Source: Gymnorhina tibicen
Taxonomy: Eukaryota; Chordata; Aves; Passeriformes; Artamidae
Direction: 5' to 3'
DNA length: 64,000 nt
Assembly: GCA_013399875.1 (NCBI GenBank)
Contig: VXAZ01006908.1
Coordinates: 186,001 to 250,000 of the forward strand
Position 1 is the first letter of the stretch. Every line of letters starts with the position of its first letter. Positions 37,229-50,213 of the stretch are shown piece after piece. The notes below the pieces were generated by a model, which was not told the origin of the DNA, ran no database searches, and saw only the letters and a list, made by a program, of their open reading frames with translations. The translations under genes and the position numbers were made by a program.

Positions 37229-39172
37229 TTCCTTTTACACTGTTGTACACTTTGCGGGACATGGATACTTTGGACGTGGACTCCATTTGCTACAGTAAAA
37301 ATTAAGTCAGAGTTCTAGAAGGTGCTGCTACCAATGCCAAATGCAAAGACAGTACAAGTACGGGTTTGGATTTTTGTGTTTGCAACATAGGTTGTGCTAC
37401 ACTGCAACTTGTTATCATATTTTCAAGGCATGACAACATGTTAGAACCTTTTGGATACACTGACTTCCAAGATTCTCTTGCCACAAGTTTACATTTCAGC
37501 AGAAATATGATCTAGACAATTTGCGTGCCCCTTTCACTTGGCCTTTCTATACAGACCAGCTTTAACAGTAAATAATTGATGCAACAGCCTGAAGCAGCAC
37601 ATAGAGCATCTTAGTAAAGGAAGAGACATTTGCTCCTCTCGCTGCTCCAAGGGAGAAGAGTTCATTTATTCTTCCCATTTTTTTCTCTCAGCAAAATTCA
37701 AAATGTAAAAAGGGTCCACATAGCTGTGATTTAATTAAATATTGAGCCTCGTGTAACACTAAGAAAAGATTGCATTTAAAGCAACTTATCTTCAGACAGT
37801 GATGCTTTCAGAAAAATGTCCGTGGCTAGGAGGTTTCTTACAACTCCTGTTTTAATTCATCTCAAAGAAAGTAAATTTGCGAAGTTGTTCTGCTGTCAGG
37901 GAAAAGGAGCAGGGCTACTGTGTGTTGGAGTGTCCAGAGGGAAAGTTAGACAAAAAAATCTTACCAGTCAAAGTCAATGCAAAACAATACATTTCCTTTA
38001 ATGTGTTTACCAAGAAGCATTGTTCTACCATTTTTCTCAGTCCTTTTCTGTGAAATATGCTTCACAAGGGACTGTTGGAGTGTACACAACAAAACAGACA
38101 AATGCAATGTTAAGGCAGATTATTTAAAAAGAAATTAATAACAAATGTTAAAGAGCCACAATATGATACTCTGGGGAATGTTCCAAGGGAACAAATGGCT
38201 TATGCAATTCAGGGTATGCAACTCTGGCCTGCACAGAGCATCAAATAGGGGTGAAGATAACCATATGATTTTAATTGAAAGATTATGTTTCTAAGCCAGT
38301 GCCGGTTTCCTTTGTTACATGATGCACCAAACCACCCCAGTCAACGGACTCAAGTGACTGAGCTGACATTTGAACAAGCACTGAAAATTTGACTATTTTT
38401 TATTACCTACTTTAATTTGCAGGGTTAGAAATGCCCACTAACTTTGAGATATGACACTATTCTCTAAACTATTAGGCATTCTGTCAGTTAATAAGTAAGA
38501 CTGGAATAAATTGTTATTCTGTTTGTGAATTGAGTTGTGTCCAAAGAAAATTCCATTTCCGGTCTTTTACCAAAAAGTGGGTGGAATAAGTTTAAAAAAA
38601 TATATTTGTAATCCCATAGATTACATTGTTTAAATAGGTTCTGGTGTCAAAAGGAAAATTATTTTTCACACTCATCTCTCAGGTTTTATATACAGCTGCC
38701 AGTGAGGTTACAATTGTTACCAAGTACAGAAGGGATTATTCTTAACTTTCTCTTTAAAATCATACATGTTGCTGAACAATCATTGAACAGACTTGTTATT
38801 TTCAGAGCTAAAGCAATTTGAAAGCTGTATGGATTTTTCAACAAAGTTTTCTGAATCTCAAAATTTTTTATACAACTTCTCAAGTTTTAATACATAAATT
38901 TAATCTCCTATATTCTGAATCTCAGTTTCTAAGCAGCAAGGAATCTAAGTGAAGATTACTTTTGCAGGCCAAATTTAGAAGGATAGATCCTGAGCAAATA
39001 TAAACAATCCATACAAGTGGCTGAAATGAAGTTATTTAAATTATAGCACTTAAGGTAAAATTTAAAATAGAACAAAGCAAAATTCCAAAAATCCAGAGTT
39101 TGCACATGTTATTTTAGAAAATAAAGCAGGACTAGGTCTGAAACAAAAATAAGCCTTTTTTTAAAATTCAAA

Positions 39173-39201
39173 ATTTGAAATTTAAGTTCAAAATTTCAAA
39201 T
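39173..39201. repeat. Perfect inverted repeat, 11-bp arms
   Basis: Arms ATTTGAAATTT (39173-39183) and AAATTTCAAAT (39191-39201) are exact reverse complements around a 7-base spacer. The sequence is very AT-rich, so this may be chance. Confidence 0.75.
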
Positions 39202-41510
39202 AAAACCCGGTAGTTACTGCCTGGCCCAGTGGTGGGACAGAATGTATGGATGGCTCCTCTCTCCCAGAATTTAATGTTGACTTGTTTTGATTAATTCATC
39301 ACACCCCAAAACATGATTTATTGTCTCTTACTGTGTGTGTGATATATTGCTATTTCAGCTTTTGATGCAGCCCATCTTTCAACATGTTTCAGGAAGCAGA
39401 AGCTCCAGTATATACACAAGCATTATAGTGGTTCTGCATCATATTTAATGTTGTGGGTGTATTGGTTATCCAGGTAACTCTGTTATCTAAGAGGCATTCA
39501 TCTTTTTCTTTTCCTTTTGTCTCTTCATCAAAAGTTAAAAATAGGATTGGCTTTGATGCAGAACATTAATTTGAGGGAACTGATGTGAAGACCACAAACG
39601 AAACCTGTCATCTCCCACCTGCAGCTTTGTCAAATGTGAGGTGGTCTAATTTGCCAAGTTTCCGAGAGATGTCAGGCACAGCTGCTACTCATTTATGGTT
39701 TATAAAGGGACTTTAATCAAAGCTATGTGGACTCTCAGGGCTTGCACCAATGGCAGGGATAGACTGAACTCACTAGATCCTTATTTATTAGTGTAAATTT
39801 AACAGGTTTTTGAGAAATAATATCTGGCTGCTGTAGTTGGAAAAGTTGGTAGGATTAAAAGAAGTACAGTGAGGGCTGTACAATAAATATTTGTTCTAAA
39901 AGGAAAGTCAACAAAGATGTAGCTTCTGAAAGATAAATTCTGCAATGGTAAATGTCAAATATTGGGGCAATGCTAAGAAAGAGATTTAATATCCGATGTC
40001 TGTAGGTGGAGAGCCAGATAATGAAAGCATTGTGATTACGCACAGGATTTTTCTTCACATAGTAATTTAAGAGGGATGGAAAAAATCAAGGATGTTGATA
40101 CAAAGAAAATTTAGAATCTGAAAGAACTGCAAGTTTGTCCAGCAATACAAAGTTTCCAATGAGCTTTAATAACAAAGAGTGTCTCTGAGGTGGACCTGAA
40201 AGCTGAACGACAGGCAATAGCTCTCATGAAAAATTCAGCCTTCCCTTCGAAAATTTCAGTGTGAATCTCTTTTTCTAATTTTTATGTCTGTATTTCTGTT
40301 AATACTTCTAATTTCAATGAGAAATATCAGCTTGCAAGCTAAATGACTGTTCAAAACAGGAAGATCATACTTTGCTTATCTGGCAAAAACAATGAGAAAT
40401 TTTAAGATAAGTTCCCACAAAGGCATAGCTCTTAGTCTTGAAGGGAACTGCTAAAGCTTATATACAAAGGACATAGAGAGTGACATATGTTAGCATCTCA
40501 CAGCTCAGCACTTGGCTGTAGTCAAAAATGCTGATAAGAGGCCAAAGGCAAGCAGCTGATGTGTAGTCTTATAAGAGCTGCAGGTTTAAAAATTTAAAAA
40601 AAAAATTTAAAAAGAGCTTGTCTAAATCAGCCATAATCTCATTACGACTGAGCTAATAGTCAGAGGCAGGGCACTGTCATTATCAAAAAAAAGAGCCATG
40701 ATATATTTCGCTGGCTGCTTGTAAGTAGGTAATGGATTATTTCTGTGGGTGACTGCAGTGGTCAGGGGATCACAGGCTAATCAGAACAGGATGACTATGT
40801 GCCAACAAACACTAATGAGCAGCTATTCTCATAATCAGTAGTTCAACTTGCAGCAGTCATGGAAAGGGCACAGCACAACAGCACATGCTGATGGGATACA
40901 TCCAAGTCTGGCACTGTCGGCTATTTGCCTGAATACAGGAATTGAAATTATAACATTGATAAAACTGAACCATCAGCGTGTGCTAGATATATGAATAAAG
41001 TCTTTGACCAATTTAGAAACATATAATGTTGTTTTTGTGTATTCTGACACAAAAGTCGTGGAAGATAGTCAGTAGGTATCTCATTAAATGTATGTGGGAA
41101 AGGGAACATGACTCAACTTTGGTCTTGAGCTGCTGCTATTCAAACCCACTTTGTACTGTTTGGCCATCATCATTCTGATTCCTGCTATTTATTATTGTAA
41201 TTAATGAATACAGAATATAAGTCATTAATCCAGGATTGAAATACTTCAGAAAACTTTGATTATGGGGGTAAACAGACTTTGGAGGACTGAAAACCTGGAA
41301 ATATTATTTTATTGGGATGCTAGGAGAAGGCAAAAGTGAAAGGCCACAGAAAGTTGGAAAAGGACCAGGAAAAAGATACGAACTTTTCTACAGTACCATG
41401 GTACTTGCAGACTGAGCACTTTTTCCAGGTCACCCTCAGAACGTAGATAGTTACATTTCCTAAAATAAAAGAAGTATGAATAAAACATAAAAACAGCTTT
41501 ACAGCCATTT

Positions 41511-41526
41511 GTGTGTGTGTGTGTGT
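41511..41526. repeat. (GT)8 microsatellite
   Basis: Eight perfect GT units. Confidence 0.92.
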
Positions 41527-43516
41527 TAGTCTTTTCTCTTCTGGTGAAATTATTCTTATTACTAAGTTGAGGAAGTCAAGTCTTTCCTGTGCTGTATTTC
41601 AGTTCATCATAACTGCTGACATCATTCTGGCTTAATTCCAAGACTGCCCTGTGCACGTGCCACAATGTCAGCTGACAGTCTGGCCTTATCCAATAGATTT
41701 CAAAAGTTTTTTCTTTAGTCTAACTTTAAAGACTTTCCTGCTTTTTTTCTTTTCTTTTCCTTCTTTTTTTTTTCCACTACAGATTTCTTCCTAAGCACCT
41801 TCAACATCTGCTAATTTGTTCTTCCACTCTCAGCACTGGACCTCCACAGACTCTAATCCAAAAACTCCATTCCTTGAGCAAAGCTGAAAACAACACCATA
41901 TTCTTATAAACAGACCTCCAGTTGGTCATCTGTTTTCTGTCACACGAGCAGGAGAAGCTAGGGAATAAAGTGAACTTTAGACCTGGAATTTGTACATCAC
42001 AAAGGCCCAGTTCATCTTCCAATGTTTTATACCTAAAATGGAAAGACTTGCTAATTTTAACTTTTATCCTCTGGATGAGAATGCAGACTCATGTCCTCAA
42101 AATTCTGGAAGCAAGAGTTTGTTTTTTTCTTTGAGAGTAAAATATTCTAGAAACTGCTTTGTATGAAAACTGATACTAAGGAAATTTAGCAGTAACAAAG
42201 CTGACCTGCAGAGGAGTTTCTCAACACTTCAATATCTACAAATAGATTTTACCTTTTTGAATCTAATGCATAAAAAAATTGTAAAAAGAATAGCTTCATG
42301 TCTTAGAGCTTTTAATGTCAATTATGGCGGGATTCCTTTCAGGGAGGTGAGTTTATGTATGTTTAAAGGTACTTTAAAGGTACTTACCCTACATCGTGGT
42401 AGGGAGCAGTCCTATTTCGGTAGATACCAACACTGAACAAAGAAGAGCCCTTCTTTATATTCTGTTCTTTTTTGCTCTTCTCAGCACCAAATATTTTCAT
42501 TTGAATGGTGTCTGCCTGTGGATTTTTCTGACTACTGCTGAACTGACATAAGAGCTTCAGGCTGATGCTCTGCTCATCACTGAGTTTAAACAATCTATTC
42601 TCTCAAAGTCAAATAGCATCATTATTTACCTTTTAGAGTTTCTGTTCAGGGCTAAATATATCCAACCAGCCAGGCCACCATAAAGACTGTGCCTGGAAAA
42701 TAACATTAAAGCTGTTCAGGTAGTGAAAGCTTTGTGCAATATGCTTCAGTAAATGGATTAAATGGAAGGCAGGCAGTTTTTTTCTGAACTTGTTCTCACA
42801 GCAAACAGGAAAATGTAACAGAACAGGCCAAGTACCCACTGTTCTCTTTGTCCATACACTGGTCAGGTTTCCTTATATAATTTGTGGTCAGTGCAGTGAT
42901 TTTATGAGTCACTTAGACCTGTTTTGATGAAGTATAGTTGGCAGGATTAACTTCTCTGAAATATCCATTGCTTCAAATTGTACATAATGGCATTTGAAGG
43001 TATGTAACATTGTATTAGCAGTAAAACTGTCACTGAGCACCTGGCCATTTCTTTTCATGGGGCAAAGACATTCTGCACATACTTTAAAGCCTGGATCTGT
43101 AAATAGGGTGTCACTAGAGAAAGAATAGGCAGCTAAAATTTTGCTGTGCTTTTGGACTGGGCTAGGACACTGAGGGCCCATTTGCTGCCTAGAGAGTAGG
43201 CCTGAGGCTCCAAGCTCTGGCCCCATCTTGTTGCATCATCTTCACATAGCTGCGTCACACGCATCTGCTGCATCTGTGTTCTCCCACCTCTAAAACAGAT
43301 ATGTCAATGCTTATTTTCTTTGCAACAACATTTCCAGATATAAACAACTAATACTGCAAAAGTACCTCTCGTGGTTTAATCCCACATGGCAACCCAGCCC
43401 CGCACATCCACTTGCCCCAGCAGGATGGAGGAGAGAATCAGAAGAGTAAAAGTAAGAAAACTCACAGGTTGAGATAAAGACACGTTAATGGTACAGAAAA
43501 AGAAGGGGAACATAAA

Positions 43517-43624
43517 TAAAAATAAAAATAAAAATAAAAATAAAAATAAAAATAAAAATAAAAATAAAAATAAAAATAAAAATAAAAATAAAAATAAAAA
43601 TAAAAATAAAAATAAAAATAAAAA
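43517..43624. repeat. (TAAAAA)18 hexanucleotide array
   Basis: Perfect 6-bp units from 43517 to 43624, 18 copies, followed by interrupted units to 43640 and a 26-base A run at 43642-43667. On the minus strand the array reads TTTTTA. Its hexamer period creates artificial dipeptide-repeat open frames (Phe-Leu, Phe-Tyr, Phe-Ile), which are not genes. Confidence 0.97.
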
Positions 43625-43634
43625 AATAAAAATA

Positions 43635-43667
<33 letters not shown>

Positions 43668-43675
43668 NNNNNNNN
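43668..43675. other. Assembly gap (8 N)
   Basis: Eight N bases directly after a 26-base A run and before further AAAAAT units (43676-43717). The true length of the array is therefore unknown. Confidence 0.99.
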
Positions 43676-44321
43676 AAATAAAAATAAAAATAAAAATAAT
43701 AAAAATAATAATAATACACAAAATAAGGGATGCACAATGCAATTGCTCACCACTCACCAGCTGATGCCCAGCCAGTCCCTGAGCAGTGGTGTCTGGCCAG
43801 ATTTCCCCCCAGATTACATCCTGAGCATGTCTCCATATGGTATAAAATATCCCTTTGGCCATCTAGGGTCAGTTCTCCAGGCTGTCTCTCCCCCAAAACT
43901 TCTTGTGCCCCTCCAGCCTTCTTCCTGGCAGGACATGAAAGCTGAAATGTTCTTGACTTAGTATAAACACTACTTAGCAACAACTAAAAACATCCCTGTG
44001 TTACCAACATTATTCTTCATACTGTATCCAAAACACAGCACTATATTAGCTAATAGGAAGAAAATTAGCTCTATCACAGCTGAAATCAGGACAGAATTTC
44101 AAAGTCACAGAACAAATATTCTACTTCAAACCATTATTCTTTTCTAAAATCCTTTTATTTGTAAGCAAAGAAAATGTCTTATCTTTCTTGGTCTCCTCTC
44201 CCCTTTCTTTACCATTCCCACTCTTAATACGTGTCATGCACAGATATTAGAGAGCTCATGGGTAGACAAGAGCAACTCTATCATTTTTCGGTGCAAAAAT
44301 TTAACAGTGTGTGTATGGTGG

Positions 44322-44450
44322 GATCACAGGATAACTCATGGTGGAAGGGACCACTGGAAGTCCCCTGGTCCAGCCCCTGTGCAAGAGAGCTGAGCACACC
44401 CTGTGCCTTTGAGGACATCAGGCCTGGGGCAGAGCCACCTTGCTGAGGGC
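44322..44450 (-). mobile_element. Diverged CR1 LINE 3' fragment
   Basis: ATCACAGGATAACTCATGGT, then GGAAGGGACCACTGGAAGTC and CCCTGGTCCAGCCCC correspond to the reverse CR1 tail and 3' untranslated region. Similarity fades after about 44380, and the upper limit is a guess. Only one weak tail unit is left. Confidence 0.65.
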
Positions 44451-47400
44451 AGCATGTCTAGTACATAGTAGTAAGCTAGAAATAATTGATTAAAAATCTG
44501 GCAAAATAAACAAAACCAAAACTGTCCAACAATCTCATTATCTTTTGATATTTACTGGGAAAAGAAAAACTTTAGGAAACTTAAAACATTGAGTCTATAG
44601 TCTGGTAGAAAAATATAATTCCCCCAATAAGAAGCCTGTACTGATATTTAACAGAAGAACTCATCTAAGCATTCATTGTCTAATCCAGCTCTTATAAAAT
44701 CCCTGAGGAAATCCCTATTAGTGAGCAGGATCATTCCTATTTCTCTTTTTAACAGATTAGTGTGTGTTTACATGAAGGCCCTGTAGGCATCAATTGATCT
44801 GTATTCATATAGCAACTGCAGAGCTTAAAAATCCCTGACATGCTCTTCTATTGGTAATACAAAAATTTGCCTTGGCAAGCAACAGGACTGAGAGCATCCA
44901 TCTCTTTTCAAATATTAAAATTCCAGTATTTATTTTTTGAAATGTAGTTTTTAACTAATATGATTCTAAATATTAAACAAGTATAAACCAAATATAGGGT
45001 TGTTTTAAGGTAGTACAGAGAAATCCCAGAGTTTCTGGTCCTGCTCACAGCTTTGTTGAGAATCCTCAGAAAGAAATTTAGCAAGTGTGTTCAACTTCAC
45101 AGTTACACTGTCAAATCATGTGGGCAGAAGGCAAACAGTCAAGAATTACATGAGTCAAATTCTGCTGCAACTTTTCAGGAAATTCTGAGCAGCAACAGAG
45201 GCAGACAAAGAAGAAAATCACAAAATAAAAGTGGTCAAAGCTCAATTGCTTCACCTAGATGCCCTCCAAAAAGAAGCATCTGGACTTTCTTAGCTCCTTG
45301 CCCATCCATACAGTTGCAGGCCTATAGAATGCTTGCTCCACATAGGGGAATACATCAGCATGATGGGAACCATGTGTTTTGTAGACTCCACAGGGTGTGT
45401 TCTGCTTTTTCAGAAGGTCCAATTTGCAGGATCATTGACTGCACAATACATGGTCTTGGTTTTGAAATCAGCCTAGGGGCTGTCTTTAGGACAGTGCAGA
45501 AGAATATGGTGCACTCTGCAGCCCAGAAGTTGAAGGGAAAATAGACTGCTGGAGATGACTCCTTATTTTACTCAAGGGCCTCAAGAACAGGAAAGAGGCA
45601 GAAATCTTCCTTTCATGCAGCACCTAAAACAGGCAGCCAACGGTTTATACATATATATGTATATAAAAATATAAGATATAAAAAAACACCACTCAAATAT
45701 GTTGAGGAGCTTACATCCCAGAAACCAGGAATTTAAATTATTATTTAGATGAAGGGTGGGGGTGAACTGGGGTGGAGGGGGAAGGAGGATGAAACCTTAC
45801 CAGTGTATTCTCTATTTATCTATGCTTAGTAAATCTAATCCTGCTGACTGATCATCTTGTACATGTTATTGAACTGAGAACTTCTTTTTCTGTGGCATTT
45901 TACCCTGTTCCTTTCTGTTTTATATAGATTTTCAAGGCGAATGCAAATGTTACTACAATAGACAGAATTACTGTGAATTACTACTAATGTTATACTGCCT
46001 GCGCAGGTTCATCTGGTGGGAGACAGAGCTCTGGTGCAGGATCTGGTGGCTCATCACTTGAGCCTAAATGATACAGGTAAGTGGTGAATGAAAAATAAGG
46101 TAGGGATAAGAGAAAGCCTCATCAAATGAGAGTCAAAAAGAACTGCAAGTAGTAGCAATATGGTGAAAGCACTGCCATGAGGGAGGACAGTATGAGAGCA
46201 TGGTTTATTTAGCAGAGTAAAGAAAAAGCTGAAGGCAGTTTTGATTGTTTCCTAAAAATACACAAGCAGAGTGAGAGAAGTGAGAAAAGGAGGAAAAATA
46301 TCACCAAGGGAGAAGAGCTTCACTTTCTAACCAATACCAAGAAAGGGATATACATATATAATGTCCAAGAATAAACTCAGGGTAACATTTTTTCAAATTA
46401 CAATGACAAAGTCCTGAAATCAGAATGGATGAAAAAAAATCTTCAGTGTTAATAAGATAGAATTTTTGGATGTTCTGATAGACAGAAACAAGGGAATATG
46501 TAATTCAAAAATCTTCCTTTAGTCCCTCTAAGTATGACTGATACAGTTTTGTGGAGGTGTGGGGGGCAAAGTTAGACAAACAAAAGATCTAGTTTTGGGC
46601 ACACCTGGAACACACTAAATTGGCAAAGAAACAAGGACTAAGATTGAAAAGTCCATTTAGGTGTTGTATTATTTCCAACATTAGTACACTGCAGTGGGTC
46701 ATAGTTAATGATGCAGGAGCCACAGATTTCCTGGGAAGCCATTTTGAGTATGAAGGTATTTTATACAAAAAGCAAAACTGTATGCTGCTTAAGGAATCCA
46801 GAAGGTCAAAGCAAGTTTGAAGATCTGTTGTGACTCACCTGGCCACTTCTGAGTGCCCTAGAAATATTAGATATTTTTATGAATGTGTTTGGTCTGGCTG
46901 GGATGCGGTTACCTTTCCCCACAGCAGCCCTCACAAAGCTGTGCTCTGTATTTGTAACTAGAATGATATTGATAACACACCAATGCTATGGCTTTAATTA
47001 GTCACAAATAAAAATCATGATAGATTGCCTGCAGATAATCAGTATTTTTCACTGACATCTGCTATCTGTATTTTTGTTGAACTGGATCATGCATTGACAA
47101 TGTCCCAAGCATCAGGCAGAGCAGGAGTCAGTGTACCCTCTTTTTCCAGGGCTAACAATGAGTAACCCACTCAGCTTGGGGATTTGGGCTTCAGCTCAAT
47201 TTCCCTGTTGTGTGAGAATCTTACATTTGAATTTCCTATGCTTTAAGCAGGGTGTCTTTGAAATGAGTAACTGAATATTCATTAAGCCAGACAGAGTGTG
47301 TATAACCATAATGTAATGATTAAAACACCACTGTGCCAAGGGACGAGCTGAGCCTGTGTTTGAACCAGTGCTATGGCCTGCAACCATGGTTGTCTGCAGT

Positions 47401-50110
47401 AAGGAGAAATTCTCACCACCATTCTCTTTCTTACACCCTTTTAAGAAAGTGCTGATGCTCACACATATCAGTAAATCTTTTGTAACCCTCTCTGCACATG
47501 TACTCAGTCTACGGAAAATGTGAGTTGATTGCAATTAAATTAAGAGGGTTTACATTTTCCCTGACCTCATAATTGTAAATACCTAATGTCTACAGCAGAG
47601 TAGAAGCACAGGTGAAGGAGAAGCACAGCATCAGGAGAGGGCATATCATGGGTCAGAAGATACCATGTCATTTGTTCAAGTGTTCAGATCACTTGTGTTA
47701 CCAGAGTAACTTACCCTGGTCAACAGAAAAGTGCAGGGAAAGTTCCCTGGAGCTGCTAGAAGTTTTGGCAAACATATATAACTGCTTTAGATTCCTGATA
47801 TTATGAATTATGTGTCTGCAGAAATGAAATGATCCCTTAAAATCTTAAAGTAGCTATTGATATATTTTGTCCATTTTAAAATTTATTTAATCTAAAATAC
47901 TTAATCGTTGGTATACAAGGGGGTAGGTAGTTCTCATTTCAAACCATGGTGTTTGGTTGAAGTTGTCAGGGACTCTCACGGTGTTTTTCACCCTGCACAA
48001 ATCTTTTCAGCCAGTACATGATAATTATCAGGATTTGTCACATAAGTGGAATAAAACCTGGGCTTAGTTTGAGCTTCAGAAGCCTTGGGCACTGTCTTTC
48101 ATTTGCCAGCTTCTAGGTATTATGTATGAGAACCATATGAAGGGCTCTGGGAGGCAGGTGTACTTGGATTTATTTCAATAGAATATAATGCATCTTTACA
48201 GAGGTCACTGAAGCTGGAAGTCAAAAAATATGGAGTGATAATGCATTTTGTACCAGACTATGGATTCTAACAACCTTACCTCCATTGTGCTGTTAATTAC
48301 ATATCAAGGTAGGAAGGGCTCTCCTCCAATAGACACTGCTTCAAGTATACTCTAATAAAAGAAGAAAACAGATCACAGCCCACATGATAAAAATGAATCC
48401 TATTGCTTAATATAGCTGCCATGAACAACCAGATCAACCCCTAGGAGTTCACTGTTAATCTCATTTTTCCAAGGAGTTCCTAGTCCTGGTTTATTATGTA
48501 TGGGAAGACCCTACTTTTTACACCACGCTGCCTCAGTGTGCTATTTTCACAGCCTTCAAGAGAAAGTTCCACAGGCAAAGGATTACAACAAAGGAGGGAG
48601 ACCCTAGCTATGCCCTTCCACTACAGTTTAAGTTACATGAAGGAAGAGATGTTTGAACAGACATCAGTGTCACAGGTGCCAGTTGTCTGATTTATTCCCT
48701 CTCAGAGGAATGTACTGGCATCTGTGTGCATAGTGACACCTTGCCAGCTGGCCAGGAGGCTGTCCTCTCAGCTGTCCTTCCAGACAGATGAATTGCACAG
48801 TGCACATAGCTGCCTGCCAAAGGACAGAATTTCCAGGAGAAGGAGAGGGAAAAAGAACTTCACGTATTTCTGAGAGTAGAAATTTGTTTACAGAATTAAG
48901 TTTATTGGACCAGCTTATCACCAAAGCCATCTTTCTGACACTGCAGTAAGTTACTTGGATTGTGCACCATAAACCAGAGCAATTCACATACGAATTTACA
49001 TTCTCTCTGATGTTGCTGAGTGGAGTATATTTTTCTCAATGTGGTCATAACACAGTATGGGCAATATGATCTTACTTAATCTCCTTTTTTTATAGTCCTA
49101 GATCACTCAGCCAAAATAAATATCCCTACCTCCAGGTAACTAAATTAAATAGCTAGGTTTTAAAGCCTAGATTTTTAAAACTTTAAAAGGTCTGAGCACT
49201 CAAAACTCTGATAGTCATCCACTTGTGAAAGTGTGTAACAAAACATCAGCTGGTTTTAGGGGACAGATAATTGTTAAAATCATCACAAATCACAGGTTAG
49301 TACCAGTCAAAGAGCTGGCAGTGATGATGTACTCGTTTTTAATGGTTTCTGTAAAATAAACCCAAATGGGGTTCTTTACTCATTGACAGTTTGAGAATCC
49401 TGTGCAATTTAACTATAAAGTGAGAATGAGTCTTCCTAATTTGTTTGTAGAATGAAAACACATGTTCTGGTGTGTAAGTAAAAGAATGGTAAAAACAATA
49501 TTTGGCCAAGGTTGAATTAAGCTAAGACACTACAAAAAGATAAATACTGGGTGAAACTATTGCACAAGATTTGTAAGATTCTCAAGGTAGAAATATAACA
49601 ATGGCGTTCTGATACGATGAGCAGTGGTAATGCTTTAAAAGCTCCTGGGAAGTGTTAATAGAATTGTATCTATTCACCCCTAGAATATGCACCTCTTTTT
49701 CAGAAATGAATTAGCAGTGATTTTTTTTCATATTTATACTCTTATTAATTATCTCTCAGATTCTCTGCTCATTGTGCTCACAGAACCTACACAGTTTGGC
49801 ATAGAGCCTTTTACAATGCTGATCACATTGTTTGAATATAAGAAAAAATTATCTATGCTGTTTTAATGATAGACATGTCTGCAAATGTGAATGCTCATTG
49901 TTCATTCTCTTTACACCTCATGCCCTTTTACTCACATATTTAATATATTTCAGCTGAGTGAATTAAAAGCAGAATTAAAGACAGTGAACGGTTGTTTCTG
50001 GCTCATCTGGGTTTATCTGGTGCATTCTAAGTAATACACCTGGTTTCTCCAGGGAGAGAAGAGTTTGTTTCCTAACTATTCTGAAGCACGACTTCATACA
50101 GGCAATAGCC
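44451..50110. other. Long unique stretch
   Basis: No exon or mobile element recognised. It holds a G-quadruplex motif at 45754-45781 and small TA-rich bits near 45649. The 163-codon frame at 45053-45544 starts at TTG, not ATG, and has no recognisable domain. Confidence 0.5.
45754..45781 (+). other. G-quadruplex-forming motif
   Basis: Four G runs (3, 5, 4 and 5 G) separated by loops of 1, 6 and 4 bases satisfy the usual G3+N1-7 pattern on the plus strand. Confidence 0.7.
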
Positions 50111-50213
50111 ATAAAATCATAAAATCATAGAATAGTTTGGGTTGGAAGGTACTTTTAAAGGTCATCTAGTCCAACCTCCCCTGCAATGAGCAGCGACATC
50201 AACTAGATCAGGT
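50111..50213 (-). mobile_element. CR1 LINE 3' fragment
   Basis: Reverse CR1 tail with three units (ATAAAATCATAAAATCATAG), then AATAGTTTGGGTTGGAAGGT and TCATCTAGTCCAACCTCCCC. About 100 bases, strongly 5'-truncated, same 3' untranslated style as the 30448 copy. Confidence 0.9.

Larger units (their letters stand above)
36232..43366. other. Long unique AT-rich stretch
   Basis: Over 7 kb without recognised exon or mobile element. Small features are a 19-bp-period purine repeat (37191-37228), an inverted repeat (39173-39201), a conserved-looking patch at about 40480-41000, (GT)8 at 41511-41526, a 35-base pure pyrimidine run at 41741-41775 and an 11-bp doublet TTTAAAGGTAC at 42362-42383. Confidence 0.5.
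43367..44093 (-). mobile_element. Solo LTR 3, ERVL-like, minus strand
   Basis: A 727-base element. On the plus strand it starts CTCGTGGTTTAATCC and ends CACAGCTGAAATCAGGACA. In reverse this is the hallmark start of a very common avian ERVL-type LTR. The landmarks GGTTGAGATAAAGACA, TGCACAATGCAATTGCTCAC, GATGCCCAGCCAGT and TTAGCAACAACTAAAAACAT sit in the expected order. The part of the LTR that is normally TTA-rich has expanded into an A/T hexamer array and includes the assembly gap. No internal retroviral sequence or clear target duplication is seen. Divergence from the remembered consensus is noticeable, so the copy is not young. Confidence 0.88.

Noticed and set aside
42909..43226. 105-codon minus-strand frame next to LTR 3
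   Set aside because: Considered as a possible old coding fossil, but no motif, no similarity I can name and no splice signals.
43376..43862. Overlapping minus-strand frames with Phe-Leu, Phe-Tyr and Phe-Ile repeats
   Set aside because: Direct consequence of the 6-bp microsatellite read in three frames across an assembly gap.
45053..45544. 163-codon plus-strand open frame, the longest outside mobile elements
   Set aside because: Begins at TTG, has no recognisable domain, and its only later Met is deep in the frame. Length is plausible by chance in 64 kb.
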